From NCBI GenBank assembly GCA_037447655.1, contig JBBHKE010002310.1, positions 225,337-287,215 of the forward strand: a stretch of DNA of 61,879 bases, read 5' to 3'. Each line of letters opens with the position of its first letter. Position 1 is the first letter of the stretch. This document shows, piece after piece, positions 11,901 through 21,486 of this stretch. The stretch comes from Zygnema cylindricum (Eukaryota > Streptophyta > Zygnematophyceae > Zygnematales > Zygnemataceae). A model generated the notes under the pieces. The model ran no database searches, was not told where the DNA came from, and was given only the letters and a program-made list of their open reading frames with translations. The translations under genes and the position numbers were made by a program.

Positions 11901-14231
11901 TAGAAGAGCTTCCAATAGTTGGAGGAAAAGGAAAACAATCACATTCTTCAGTAAGACTTTAATACATACCTTTGAAAGTGCTGTCAAAGCTCCAACTTCG
12001 AATCTCATGAGTGTCGACACAACCGCCAGTACCAGCTGCGAATCCAACGTATACCCTAGTAACTGTTTGGCATGCGGCACAGGCAGATGGCCTCAGCAAC
12101 CCGCAAAGGGATTTTTTGTATGTAAGCAAAGGCGTCACTGGCTTAGCATTCTCAGTGTTGAGGTACACTTGCAAAATCTGGCGTGCACCATCGTAATCCA
12201 CCCATGCATACTTGATGGACGGACTGAAATCATCCAAAATAGTTGTTCTGTTGGATATCACTGGGATACCAGCAAAGTTTTCACGTATGCCCACGAATCT
12301 TCCATTCGGTTCACCAGGGTTTATAAAAGTGTCAAAAACAATGCTAACACTACCTACAACAGTTTGACCTGTATACTGCAGTGCCAATGAACCACCATAC
12401 CCTCCCAATTTGGAAAAGTCTATGTTTGAAGCAAGGAAGGTGAAGGCAAAGCCATCGCCATGGCACGTTTTGTTGTCGTTGTAGATGCGGAAAGAGAATT
12501 GCACATTAAATGAAGCTGCTTCGCACCCATTAGTGCGATTATTTCGGACAAGAGGGACTGAACTCTTGAACAATGCTCGTCCACCTTGAAAGCCACCATA
12601 TGTAAGTTGAAGTTGGGAGGAAACAAGTCGAGATGATCCATTAAGGAAAAGCATTTTCGGATCATCAAATTGCGTAAATGTGAATGTCGTGTTATCTGAT
12701 GCGTGATATTTGTTGACAATGCAACACCAAATAGGAAAATGGGTAAGTACAAGGTAATCACTAACGTATACAGTATTTTACAGCCATGTACCCAATTACA
12801 TACCCTATCGAAGATCCATCAATTGATTACCACAGCTGCACCCGACCATACAATACTCGGTAGATGTTGGTTGAGTAACAAGTAGGACTTGGAGAATTCA
12901 TGCACCTTTGTCAGGAAATGAATTGGATAACAATAAAAGAGGAAAAAGAAGAAAAATAGAAGTCTTGGAGCTTTGTTTTGAGCTTTATTTGCTCTTCCCA
13001 ATATCGTAATATAAAACGTAAGAAAATCTCAGTACTCAATTGATGGACAACATCGTGATTGCTTTATCCATGCTAGTGCGACTCACACTTTAGGTTTTAA
13101 AGGAGTTCAAAAATAAAGGAGACTACAGAGCACTCTGAATTCCTTTTAGCGTGACAATGACAACATCACAATTAAAGCCTTACAACAGCCTTACAAACTT
13201 AGTATGTGACAACCAACCGGATGGTGCAGGTGGGGGGGAAGGAGGTGGTCTTGGGGGGCTCGGTATGGGCTTCAAAGGGACAGATGGAGGAGGACGTCGA
13301 GGTGGTGGTGGAGGAAGGAATCGAGGTGGAGGCGGAAAAACGGCTGGAAACAAAGTCAAAAAACATTTAAAACTAGGTAATCCCAACTTCATTCTTTAAA
13401 GTTAACCTAGTTTTAAGCTTTGCTGAGATTCGTCACATACACAAACATTTAACAAAAAGGATGATACAAAAAACTAACAACATTCTTCAGTAAGGTAAAT
13501 ACCTGGAAAACTGCTACCAAATTTCCAACTGCGAATCTCATGAGTGTCGACACAACCGCCAGTACCAGCTGCGAATCCAACGTATGCCCTAGAAACTGTT
13601 TGGCATGCGGCACAGGCAGATGGCCTCAACAACTCGCAAAGGGATTTTTTGTATGTAAGCAAAGGCGTAGCTGGCTTAGCATTCTTAGTGTTGAGGTACA
13701 CTTGCAAAATCTGGCGTGCACCATCATAATCCACCCATGCATACTTGGTGGACGGACTGAAATCATCCAAAATAGTTGTTATGTTGGATATCACTGGGAT
13801 ACCAACAAAGTTTTCACGTATGCCCACGTATCTTCCATTAGGCTCACCAGGATTTATATAAGTGTCAAAAACAATGCTAACACTACCCACAAGAGGTTGA
13901 CCTGTATACTCCACTGCTAATGAACCACCAAACCCTCCCAGTTTGGAAAAGTCTATGTTTGAGCCAAGAAAGGTGAAGGCAAAGCCATCGCCATGGCATG
14001 TTTTGTTGTCGTTGTAAATACTAAAAGAAAATTGCACATTAAATGAAGCTGTTTGGCACGCATTTTTGCCACTATCCCGTAGGAGAGGAACGGAGCCCTT
14101 TAACAATGCTCGACCACCTTGACCACCGCTAGCCAGTGTAAGCTGAAGTTTGGAGGAGACAAGTCGAGATGATCCAGATAAGGTAAGCAGGGTGAGATCA
14201 TCAAATTTCGTAAATGTGAATGTTGTCAAAC
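2895..14231 (-). CDS. Mosaic secreted gene: lectin x2, papain-like protease, PAN, EGF x2, LysM x3
   Basis: Thirteen exons with clear GT-AG borders join in one frame on the minus strand, plus one weaker 3' exon at 2895-2946. Exons: 14231-13503, 13343-13218, 12695-11970, 11358-11182, 10432-10205, 9844-9669, 9566-9338, 8506-8330, 8065-7886, 7013-6870, 6523-6408, 6272-6183, 5431-5324, 3548-3354. Introns run from about 100 bp to 1.8 kb. Every module boundary is phase 1; phase 0 occurs only inside the protease and LysM modules. The parts are lectin, Pro-rich linker, lectin, C1A cysteine protease, PAN/Apple, two EGF-like, and LysM repeats. All are extracellular domain types, so a secreted or membrane-anchored protein that binds glycans or chitin and cuts protein is likely. 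No signal peptide sits in frame directly before the first lectin exon, and no end of the gene is certain. Two neighbouring genes are possible but less likely, because phases and strand agree throughout. Confidence 0.8.
3354..6523 (-). CDS. LysM module (about three repeats), exons 6523-6408, 6272-6183, 5431-5324, 3548-3354
   Basis: LysM domains bind chitin, peptidoglycan and related N-acetylglucosamine chains. Repeat 1 spans two exons, with [20 protein letters not shown] then QKQNP spliced to [18 protein letters not shown]. Repeat 2 has [20 protein letters not shown], then [14 protein letters not shown], and runs over a phase-0 splice into VCAFRS. Repeat 3 has [19 protein letters not shown] followed by [14 protein letters not shown]. 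Paired cysteines near the start and end of each repeat match plant extracellular LysM proteins. Introns interrupt the repeats in phase 0, unlike the phase-1 borders of the other modules. The acceptor of the 6523 exon sits in a tandem repeat. Confidence 0.85.
3678..3950 (+). mobile_element. 273-bp tRNA-derived retroposon-like insertion in an intron
   Basis: The segment is flanked by an exact 13-bp direct repeat, AGGAAATCTAACA, at 3665-3677 and 3951-3963, as expected from target duplication. It begins with TGGTATCGGAGCC, one mismatch from the usual plant LTR primer-binding site for the 3' end of tRNA-iMet, and contains a tRNA-like segment at 3841-3910. It lies in the intron between the LysM 2 and LysM 3 exons. 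A SINE fits the long target duplication; a tiny LTR (TRIM) element fits the primer site. No LTR pair or poly-A tail is visible, so the class is open. Confidence 0.55.
3841..3910 (+). tRNA. tRNA-like sequence, probably a pseudogene or SINE head
   Basis: An A box (GGCATAGTGGTAG) and a B box (GGTTCGAACCC) are present. The acceptor arm AGCTGGT pairs with GCCGGCT, sharing one base with the T stem CCAGG/CCTGG. The anticodon stem TTCGC pairs with GTGAA around the 7-base loop AGCTGAA, whose central triplet is CTG (Gln). The base before the triplet is G instead of the near-universal U33, and the molecule is one base short. A working tRNA gene is therefore doubtful. Confidence 0.5.
3964..5323. other. 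Intron sequence, AT-rich, nothing recognised
   Basis: This is the rest of the 1.8-kb intron between the LysM 2 and LysM 3 exons. Open frames on either strand are short and match nothing I know. Confidence 0.6.
6508..6785. repeat. Imperfect tandem repeat (about 110-135 bp unit) over a splice acceptor
   Basis: GGCTACAACAAAA-type motifs recur at about 6520, 6652 and 6760, separated by GA-rich stretches such as GGGAGAGGGAGG. On the minus strand each copy reads TTTTGTTGTAG followed by a variant of CCTCCACTGTC, so the true acceptor of the LysM exon at 6523 and its first exon bases are repeated upstream in the intron. Confidence 0.75.
6870..8065 (-). CDS. Two EGF-like domains, exons 8065-7886 and 7013-6870
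   Basis: Each exon holds one complete six-cysteine EGF-like domain and is phase 1 at both ends. The first contains [23 protein letters not shown] and a final QAC. The second contains [27 protein letters not shown] and a final VTC. EGF-like domains are extracellular, disulphide-bonded spacers or protein-binding modules. The two are alike in spacing and probably arose by exon duplication. The 7013-6870 exon has no start codon and is visible only by translating between its splice sites. No consensus calcium-binding prefix is seen. Confidence 0.85.
8330..8506 (-). CDS. PAN/Apple-like domain exon
   Basis: A 59-residue exon, phase 1 at both ends, follows the protease. It reads [18 protein letters not shown], then [18 protein letters not shown] and ends near SISGRPDSG. 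The CC-x2-C cluster, the aromatic TFTFN stretch and the CRLK ending match PAN/Apple domains, which bind protein or carbohydrate outside the cell. The acceptor chosen (GGGAG before CCGATTTG) is the one that keeps phase and frame with the preceding protease exon. Confidence 0.75.
8507..9337. other. Intron between protease and PAN exons; nothing recognised
   Basis: AT-rich sequence with only short meaningless open frames, and no repeat or RNA gene seen. Confidence 0.6.
9338..11358 (-). CDS. Papain-type (C1A) cysteine protease domain, four exons
   Basis: Exons 11358-11182, 10432-10205, 9844-9669 and 9566-9338 join to about 270 residues with every catalytic element of papain. These are SPVKDQGEC (oxyanion Gln), then [13 protein letters not shown] with the nucleophile Cys, [11 protein letters not shown] with the His, and [17 protein letters not shown] with the Asn. 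SFSEQQVAS and [10 protein letters not shown] are also typical. The splice between exons 1 and 2 turns the usual CGSCW into CRSCW. No I29-type inhibitory propeptide (ERFNIN motif) is seen; the stretch before the domain is short and of unknown origin. The domain sits between the second lectin and the PAN exon, which is unusual for a plant papain. The 10205 donor and 9844 acceptor are the least certain borders, and so is the start at 11358. Confidence 0.85.
11970..12695 (-). CDS. L-type (legume) lectin domain, copy 2
   Basis: One 242-residue exon, phase 1 at both ends. It has the jelly-roll landmarks [62 protein letters not shown] and [12 protein letters not shown] followed by HEIRSW. L-type lectins bind sugars. 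The Glu that precedes Phe-Asp in metal-binding legume lectins (VEFDT) is Val here, so Ca/Mn-dependent binding may be lost. The exon is very similar to copy 1. It ends at a clear donor (CAAAG then GTATGT). Confidence 0.88.
13218..13343 (-). CDS. Proline-rich linker exon
   Basis: A 42-residue exon, phase 1 at both ends, between the two lectin exons. It has a textbook acceptor (TTTGTTTCCAG) and a donor after GCACCATCCG. It reads [19 protein letters not shown] and then [13 protein letters not shown], a rigid extensin-like spacer probably hydroxylated and glycosylated in the wall or mucilage. The Gly-rich frame on the opposite strand is a shadow. Confidence 0.8.
13503..14231 (-). CDS. L-type (legume) lectin domain, copy 1
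   Basis: One 243-residue exon, phase 1 at both ends. Motifs are [63 protein letters not shown] and [12 protein letters not shown] followed by HEIRSW. Copies 1 and 2 are closely alike along their whole length, so a fairly recent exon duplication made the pair. The metal-binding Glu is again Val. An ATG lies upstream in frame at 14295, but the residues it adds are not a convincing signal peptide, and a splice acceptor (CTATCAG) sits at the domain edge. An upstream exon is therefore expected. Confidence 0.88.
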
Positions 14232-14787
14232 CTGATAGATGACAATCGTACAGCATCAAACGCAAGGAGAATGGGTAAGTAGAAGCCAGGTACAAACTTA
14301 TACGGTATTATAAAATCACGTGACCAGATACATAGTTTATCAAAGGTTCAACTAACGATGTGAGTGTTAACATGGGTGCAACCATCTACATGATACGAAG
14401 GAGAGCTCAATTGGGATACCATTAGAACTTACTGATTTCAGGCTTCTTCGACTAGAAAATAACCAAAAAAAGGTAACAAAAGAACAATCAAGGTTTTGCA
14501 GTTACTCAATATCAGAAAGTATGATGTGGGGCAATACATACATATGCTATGAAATAAGGTTTTATACAGTTCATTTATGATTCTAAGACAGACACTCAAA
14601 TTTTAAAGTTCATAGAATAAACGAGACTACGGTATAGATAACAGGAAAGCATGACTTTGAATTGCAATTTCAGGTTGATGTAATTTGAGTATAAATCAAC
14701 GTCGTATTTAGCATAGCTTACATCATTAAATTCAGTGTAGTGGTTGCAATTGCCATAGTTAAAGTATATAAAGCCTAGTATTGGTGT

Positions 14788-15208
14788 TGTTAAGGGTAAT
14801 TTCACGTTATATTTTTCTCTCTTGGATAAGTACGTCCATTTTAGCGCATTTTGTCCTAAGTGTACTTGACCGTATTCCACTTGTTAGTGCTTTGTCCACT
14901 TAGTCTCTTTCGTCCTAAGTCAACATGACCGTACTCCACTAATTCAAGTGCGGTCTTGTAAATTGTACGTTTGGTCTTATTTTATTTTTTTTTCGTTCGT
15001 CAACTTCGACTAATAGATTTGGTCTTTGTGTAGCCACCCAAATCTACTTTGTGTAGTGTAGTACAGTACTATCCACAGTAATTAATATTGCCATACTTTG
15101 TATAAAAGGATCTCGTTTTATAATGAAATCATCACTCGATCACACAACTCCCAAATGCTTTAATTCTTTTTGTCTTTTATTATGGCGTACAACAATCTTA
15201 CTCTTATA
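14788..15208 (+). repeat. 5' LTR of Copia element B
   Basis: It starts TGTTAAGGGTAATTTCACG and ends CTCTTATA, and matches 25593-26014 along its length. A TATA-like TATAAAAGGATC lies near 15101. An ATG at 15182 opens the gag frame (MAYNNLTLI) inside the LTR. Confidence 0.9.
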
Positions 15209-16279
15209 GGTTATGGGCCAAACCACGCAACTTCCAATAAACGCAGAAGTTCAATCGTTCAAATTTCTATGATTGGTCATTTTTGCCATGCATCTTTTTA
15301 AGTTAGAGAAAATTTGAATCTTTTCACTGGCGTATCTAAATCACCAATCATAAACGATAGTGATGACGTAGCAACCAAAACAACCAAACCTAAAAAAATC
15401 ACAGAATGGAAAGTCAAGGACAATAGCACGCATGCGCGCCTAGTAATGGCGCTAACGACATAAAAAACGCTACTCATTCGAGGCGCCCCCACGTCGGCCG
15501 ACGCTTGGTCTCGTTTGACGATCGCGTATGTACAAACTGGTTGGGCGGCTCGTCGCATTCAAAAGCACGCTTTTTTCAATTTAATGAAGAAAATGATGAA
15601 ATCGATGCAAGATTGGATAAGTACAGTTGATTTCTTTTCAGCGAAGTGTGAAATGATTGGCGTCCACTTGTCTGATGAAGATTTGTCATTCACTTTATTT
15701 GAGGGCTTGCCGGAATCTTTCGCCCCTTTCATCTCATCTTTTGACAATCTTGAAAATCTGATCCCTTTTCACGCTTTATTTACGAAATTAATGCACGAAG
15801 TAACAAAAATCTTGTCTTTTTTTGCATCTAACCCTTCCCAAGTCACCACGTACTTTGCTTCCAATCTTAAAACTAACCTGGGGGGGGCGTCGTTTGTCAT
15901 TTGCAATTATTGCAAAAAGCCAGGACACACGGCAACCGAATGTCGTAAGCTGGCACGCAAAAAAGCGGTAGAAGCGACAAATTCCAATTTCAACGCTGAC
16001 GCCAAAACGGCTCACGTTCTCCCTACGCCTGCTCAACTTCCCTTATCCTCCCCCCACCCTGTTTTTGCTCAAGTTCCCATATCCTCCCCCCAACCTGTTT
16101 TTCCCCTAGATTTTCTGTACCCTTACCCCTATTCTCCTCCACCCCAATTTCCACATCACTCCACTCCTTTTGCCGCTGCTCATTTCGCGTCATACAATCC
16201 TAATTGGCCAATCCCTCCACCTCTCCTCTTTTTTTTTCCAATCCTCTTGCATTCACAAATCCTTCCGTTCCTCCGCTAG
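15182..16279 (+). pseudogene. gag of Copia element B, broken
   Basis: Gag forms the particle that packages element RNA. The frame opens at an ATG in the LTR, reads MAYNNLTLIGYGPNHATSNK across the primer-binding site, and soon meets a stop near 15299. Gag-like sequence resumes from about 15515 with LSDEDLSFTLFEGLPESF, a CCHC zinc knuckle CNYCKKPGHTATEC near 15903-15944, and a Pro-rich tail. Several frame breaks separate these pieces. Confidence 0.75.
15209..15219 (+). other. Primer-binding site of element B, tRNA-iMet anticodon-arm type
   Basis: GGTTATGGGCC directly follows the LTR and is complementary to the anticodon loop and stem region of plant initiator tRNA-Met (GGCCCAUAACC). This is the copia-type half-tRNA primer site rather than the common TGGTATCAGAGC. 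Confidence 0.75.
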
Positions 16280-17371
16280 CTCCGGAATTCGGGTACAAAA
16301 ATCTTGCCCACGTCGGTCTGGATGTTTCTTTTACACCCGGGTATGCGTTATTATCTCATGCCACGCATAATGATAGGGTCATCGATAGTGGTGTCAATCA
16401 TCACCTCTCTCCTATATCTGATTGGTTTACTCATTTAACTCCTTTACTCTCCCCTATGCAGATTCGTATAGGGGACGATCGAATACTATTGGCTACTCAC
16501 TCTGGCCACGTCCGCGTTCTAAATTCCTTGATTGACATCCAAAATGTCATTTCTTGGCTTAGCTCGAAAATATATTTTCTATTCGCGTCGCTATGAATGA
16601 GGATAGCGTTCAATTTTTAAGTAAAAAAACAAACGTAGCATAAGATTTGGAATAACAAAGATTCATGTATTCTTTACAGTCCTATTATCCTAAAAAACCT
16701 TGTGCATCAAATGTTAGCGTCTCTTTTGCTTTAAATGCTTGTGTAGACAACTTTTCCCTTTGGCATTTACGCTATGGGCATTTGAATAGCACTAGTTTAA
16801 CTTCTTTGCCAACTCCTGTAACCGCAATCAAATATTTAGCTAAAATGGTTCGATGTATGTTGTATTTTGCATATTTGCCTTTTTCTTTTTGAGCTGAGGC
16901 AACCATATGCGCTAACTATCTTCGTAACTTGTGCCCAAGAATTGCTACGCCTAACATTACCCCCATGGAAGCGTGGTCTTCTATAAAAAGCGATGTCTGC
17001 CACCTTCGTACCTTTGGTTGCGAAACATGGTATAAGGACCTCACTCATTCCACCGGAAAATAGGGCGCTCGTGCGCTTCGTGAAACGTTTGTAGGATATG
17101 CCCCTAAATCAAAAGCCTACCGCATTTGTTGCCCTTCCCATCGTCGTGTGATCACGACACGCGACGTTGATTTCAACAAATCCCTTCTTCTCCAAACTCT
17201 CTCTCGTCCTCCCTTTCCCTCCTCTCCTTTTGCCTTTTTTCTTATCCCTCTCTTTGTGATTTACCCCCCCCTATCTAATCGCCACCCGACTTTATTTCTC
17301 TCTTAGTTTCCCCACTTTTCCCACCTCCCCTCCCGTCTCTTCCTCCCACCCCTGTTATCAATGCCCCCATC
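16204..17371 (+). pseudogene. Protease and truncated integrase of Copia element B
   Basis: A protease-like RVIDSGVNHHLSP occurs near 16376-16414 and a pre-integrase motif LWHLRYGHLNSTSL near 16757. Shortly afterwards the sequence jumps to the integrase C-terminal part (PMEAWSSIKSD, HLRTFGCETW), so the catalytic core has been deleted. Stops are frequent. Element C is inserted right after a Pro- and Ser-rich stretch at 17371. Confidence 0.7.
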
Positions 17372-18371
17372 TGTTTTTCTACAACTACTGTTGCAGGCGG
17401 AGAACCAGCAGTGGTAGTAGAAGTAGACATGAAAAACAACAGAAACTATCAAAGTACCTACTCAACAGCCAACTTTGAACTGACACAAAATATGACTCAA
17501 AACCCTGATATGTTTCAAATTTGATATAATGATACACAATACAGTAAACTGACAATTCCCAAAATTGCAGCCCAAATGACCCAGTAAACCATAAGATATG
17601 ATGTCTGAAAGATTCCCAAAAATTGCCCTTAGAAAATCATATTCCCAAAACTGGATACTACAAAATTGACTAAGTCCTAATTTATACTCACAATGTGTAT
17701 CTACTGATCTACACTAATTTGGGTAACCGTTACTACGGTTATTATCCTGACTAACGACAAAGCATCCTACCCGTACGTCATTGTACCTCAAAAACCCTAA
17801 TTACTATTTTCTAAAAACCTGATTAATAGAACACTATTTTATATCACACTAAACGACAAACTAATGTTATTCAAATATTTACAAAAATTGAACCGTACAC
17901 AAAACGTTCCAAATGCTTAGTCAGCGATGACCGCTAAAGTCCAGCCAAATGTGTTCGTGTAGTACGAAGCACGTGAGTGCTTCGTCACTTCTGGTCCCAC
18001 GCGAATCACGCTTGTGGTCCCTCGTGAATCACGCTTGTGGTCCCAGGCGAATCGCGTCCGTTGGAACAGATTCGATTGACGATGGTACCGTCGATCTGTA
18101 CCATATGTTTCCGAAATACTCGAGACAGATCCCGTTCATGTCTGATCACGTGAATCGCATCGTCAACTTTTTGACACGTATGCTTGACTGTCGGCGCTAC
18201 TCCGAAAAACCTGCATACGTTTTTTCGCCAAAACGTGTCCTTACAAAAGTACAATACACTCTACTGTACCTTTTGCTATTGTAACACTAATTAAGTTAAG
18301 TATTACTAGGAAAAATATCCTAAGTTATTTTTACCCATATAAACTGAAATAAAGATTTATAAATTACAACA
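17372..18371 (-). repeat. 3' LTR of Copia element C (left side)
   Basis: 1000 bp, matching 22554-23553. It holds a short tandem array of CGAATCACGCTTGTGGTCCC-type units near 18000-18055. The minus-strand polypurine tract GATTTAGGGGAG lies just inside the element at about 18372-18383. Confidence 0.95.
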
Positions 18372-18427
18372 CTCCCCTAAATCTTTAGACTCAGTTACTC
18401 ACTAAGTCCAATGACATCTCTGGAAAA

Positions 18428-19939
18428 CTAAAACTTAGGAGCAGGAAGGGCTTTTGTTAACCTGTCAGGCACCATCTTCTCATCTGGTAAATAACACAGT
18501 TTAACGACTTTTGCAAGTACTTTTTCTCTAACAAAGTGAAGTCTAAAATCCATGTGTCTGCTCTTAAAGTGATGGCTGGGGTTAGAGGCAATTGCAATGG
18601 CTGCCTGGTTGTCACACCAGATAGCTTCAGGACCAGTTTGCATATACCCAAGTTCTTATAAAATGGACTTGACCCATAAGAGCTCCTTCAAGGCGGAAGC
18701 TGCTGCCATATATTCTAACTCCATTGTGGATTCAGCTGTAACCTTTTGTAATTTGCTACTCCAGCAGCAAGTTCCATCTCCAATCTTCAGTACGAAGCTG
18801 GTCGTAGATTTCCGGCTTGGCATGTCCCCATAGCTAGCATCGCTCCACGTCTGGATTTTCTCCACTCCTCCTCCGAGAACAAGCTTGAGATTTCGAGTAC
18901 CTGCAAGATATCTCAACACTCTTTTCGCTGCTTCCCAATCTGCAAGATATCTCAACACTCTTTTCGCTGCTTCCCAATCTGCCCTTTTAGGATTTTGCAG
19001 ACTTCTACTCAAGACTCCCACAGCTGCCGCAATGTCGCGTCTCGTACAATTCATAAAATATATAAGACTTCCAACAACCTGTCTATATGGCTTTGAAGCC
19101 ATAAACTCTTCCTCCCCTGTCTCTAGACTCTCACCAACAATTATGCCTGAATTTGTATCAATTCCTTCCAAATTCTGCCTAAATTCCATGGGAGCTACGG
19201 ATCCTTTCACATCTTCCATTTCAAATCTTTCTAGCATGTTACCTATTGCTTCTTTCTGAGTCAACATAATTAGCCTCTTGTTTTTGTCTCTTTCTACCTG
19301 TATTCTTTAAATATATTTGGCCTCACCGAGGTCTTTCATCTCGAACCTAGACCTTAAAGCCGCTTTAATACGGTTTATTTTATCCATTGACTTACTTATT
19401 AATAATAGATCATCCACATATACAGCAATGTAAATTACCCCATCTTCTCTTTGTAAAACATATACAGAATGATCTGAGATAATTCTCTTAAAACTTAGCC
19501 CAGTTAAAAACTCATCTAACTTCAGATTCCACTGACGCGGGGCTTGTTTTAGCCCATACTAAGATTTCATCAATTTACACACTATTTTTTCCTTTCCCTT
19601 TTCAACATACATTTCAGGTTGTTTCATATAAATTGTTTCTTCTAACTCTTTATGCAAGAAAGCAGTTTTAACATCCATCTGATGTATTTCCATATTCTCT
19701 ATAGCCGCTAGACTTAGCAAAATTCTGACAGTGGGAAATCTAACAACTTGGGAGAAGGTTTCCTCAAAGTCAATACCTTCTTTTTGATTATATCCCTTAG
19801 CCACTAGTCTGGCCTTATACTTTTCGATGGTGTTGTCCGGGTTCAGCTTCACCTTGAATACCCATTTGCTGCCGATGGCTTTCCTGCCTGGAGGAAGATC
19901 CACTAGCTCCCATGTTTGTGCCTCCATAATGGACTTCAT
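18428..19939 (-). pseudogene. Reverse transcriptase and RNase H of Copia element C
   Basis: Reading the minus strand: TWELVDLPPGRKAIGSKWVF, EIHQMDVKTAFLHKELEE, a stop where relatives have SLYGLKQAPRQW, then the catalytic YVDDLLL near 19410, FEMKDLGEAKYI, a stop, TQKEAIGNMLERFEM, YFMNCTRRDIAAAVGVLSRS, RNase H ESTMELEYMAAA, and HHFKSRHMDFRLHFVREKV. At least three in-frame stops are present. A 39-bp in-frame tandem duplication repeats DWEAAKRVLRYLA. It is dead unless read through. Confidence 0.9.
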
Positions 19940-20298
19940 TTCATCGTTTGCCGCCTCGATCCACTGATTTCTCTCAGGTGATGAGAAGGCCTCCTGGATC
20001 GTTAGAGGTTCCTCTGTAGCTGCAGAAAAAACAAAGTGAGAGCTTGCTTGCAGACGGCTGCTAGATCTCTTTCCCCTGGAAATTCTGAGGCTGAGATTGT
20101 CGGCAACCTCTGATTTTTCTGTTTAGTTTGACCCGTAACGTGATATGGTACAGAATGTGTAGTAGTTCCTTCCACCTGAGGTGTAGCTTGTGGTGAAGCA
20201 TCTTGTAAAGGCACCACAGGAACTGATGGAAGAGGCGTCCCACTTGCCGGTGGAAAGTAGACCCGCTGCGTATGGTGAAAAATGACATATTCTTGCTT

Positions 20299-21384
20299 TT
20301 ATTTTGCCGGTTGTCCTGGCACTTTAAAAAAGTCAACCGAATCCTGTTCATCTTTAATCTGGATATTTCTAGAAACAATCACTTTTTGTTTCTCAAGTAC
20401 AAAGACTCTATATCCTTTCGCATTATCATCATACCCCATGAAAATCCCAGGTAAGCCTTTAGCCTCCATTTTCAATCTATCCTGTGAAGTATCTAAAATA
20501 AAACACTTGCTGCCAAAGATCTTAAAGTGACTAACATCAAGTTTTTCCCTTGTATAAAGCTCATAAGGTGTAGTGCTAACAGACCTAGAAAAAATTCTAT
20601 TTTTAGTATAAACTGCACATTTAAGCGTTGCAGCCCATAATTTCAAATCTAGCACTTTATTTGCAAGCATAGACCGAGCACTCTCTGTTAATATCCTATT
20701 TAATCTCTCAGAAACACCATTTTGTTCCGGTGTATATGGAACTGTAAGATTGTGACTAATACCTTCCTGAAGGAGAAATTCTTCGAATTCCTCCGATGTG
20801 TATTCTCCCCCGTTGTCCGATCTTAGCGTCAATATTGGAACCCCATGAAGCTTTTCCGCCCACACTTTGTAGTGTTTGAAGTGAGTAAACACTTTACTCT
20901 TATGTTGCATGAAGTAAATTTTGGTCTACTTTGAGTAGTCATCTGTGAATGTGGCTACATAGTGGACACCTCCAGCCAAAGCCACTTGTGAAGGACCAAG
21001 AACATCAAAATGGATGAGCAGGAGAACTTCTTTTTTCGATCTATGGTCTGTTTCTTGTGGAAATGGCAATTTGTGAATCTTGCCAAGTGAACAACCATCA
21101 CATGTTTTCATAGGATGAGATGTGAGAGAAACTCCATCAACTTTTCCCGAGTTCACCATTTTCTTTAGACTATCATAATTCATGTGTCCTAACCTCTTAT
21201 GCCACAACTCAATATCAGATTCGACACTGGAGTAGAGAACATCATTTTCTTCATATTCAGCCATGTCCATCCGGTACATTTTGCTAGCATCTCTAGTTCG
21301 TGTTACTGGAACTTTCCCTTTCTTGCTAACAACCTGTCTCCCTCTTTTCAGAACAACTTCAAAGCCTTTGCTCTCCACTTATGA
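20299..21384 (-). pseudogene. Integrase of Copia element C
   Basis: The pre-integrase zinc-binding part reads ELWHKRLGHMNYDSLKKM then TCDGCSLGKIHKLPFPQ. The catalytic core has all three acidic residues: HFDVLGPSQVA, LRSDNGGEYTSEEF, and the Glu in PEQNGVSERLNR. Then follow YELYTREKLDVSHFKIFGSK and GYRVFVLEKQKVIVSR. One stop separates 20926-21384 from 20299-20910. The core is otherwise well kept, in contrast to elements B and E. Confidence 0.9.
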
Positions 21385-21486
21385 TGTAGAAAAAAAAAAA
21401 ATCCTGAAATCAGGAACATACAAAACTTTGTGAAGGGTTCTCTCTACCGAATTTCCCCCCACATCTACCATTAATGATACATCACC

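Noticed and set aside
11833-12390. 185-codon + strand frame over lectin 2, with a similar one at 13540-13920 over lectin 1
   Set aside because: Shadows of the lectin exons on the opposite strand.
12696-12761. Hydrophobic [17 protein letters not shown] as a signal peptide directly before lectin 2
   Set aside because: It is out of frame with the lectin and a splice acceptor lies between; the linker exon fits better.
12819-13001. Phe-rich hydrophobic frame as a signal peptide for lectin 2
   Set aside because: A T-rich stretch in an intron; lectin 2 joins the linker exon in phase 1 without it.
13151-13399. Gly-rich open frame on the + strand
   Set aside because: It is the complement of the Pro-rich linker exon, which has clean splice sites and fits the phase of its neighbours.
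14722-14782. Possible small exon with a GTAAGC donor next to element B
   Set aside because: Its phases (1 then 0) do not fit the lectin exon and the peptide resembles no module.
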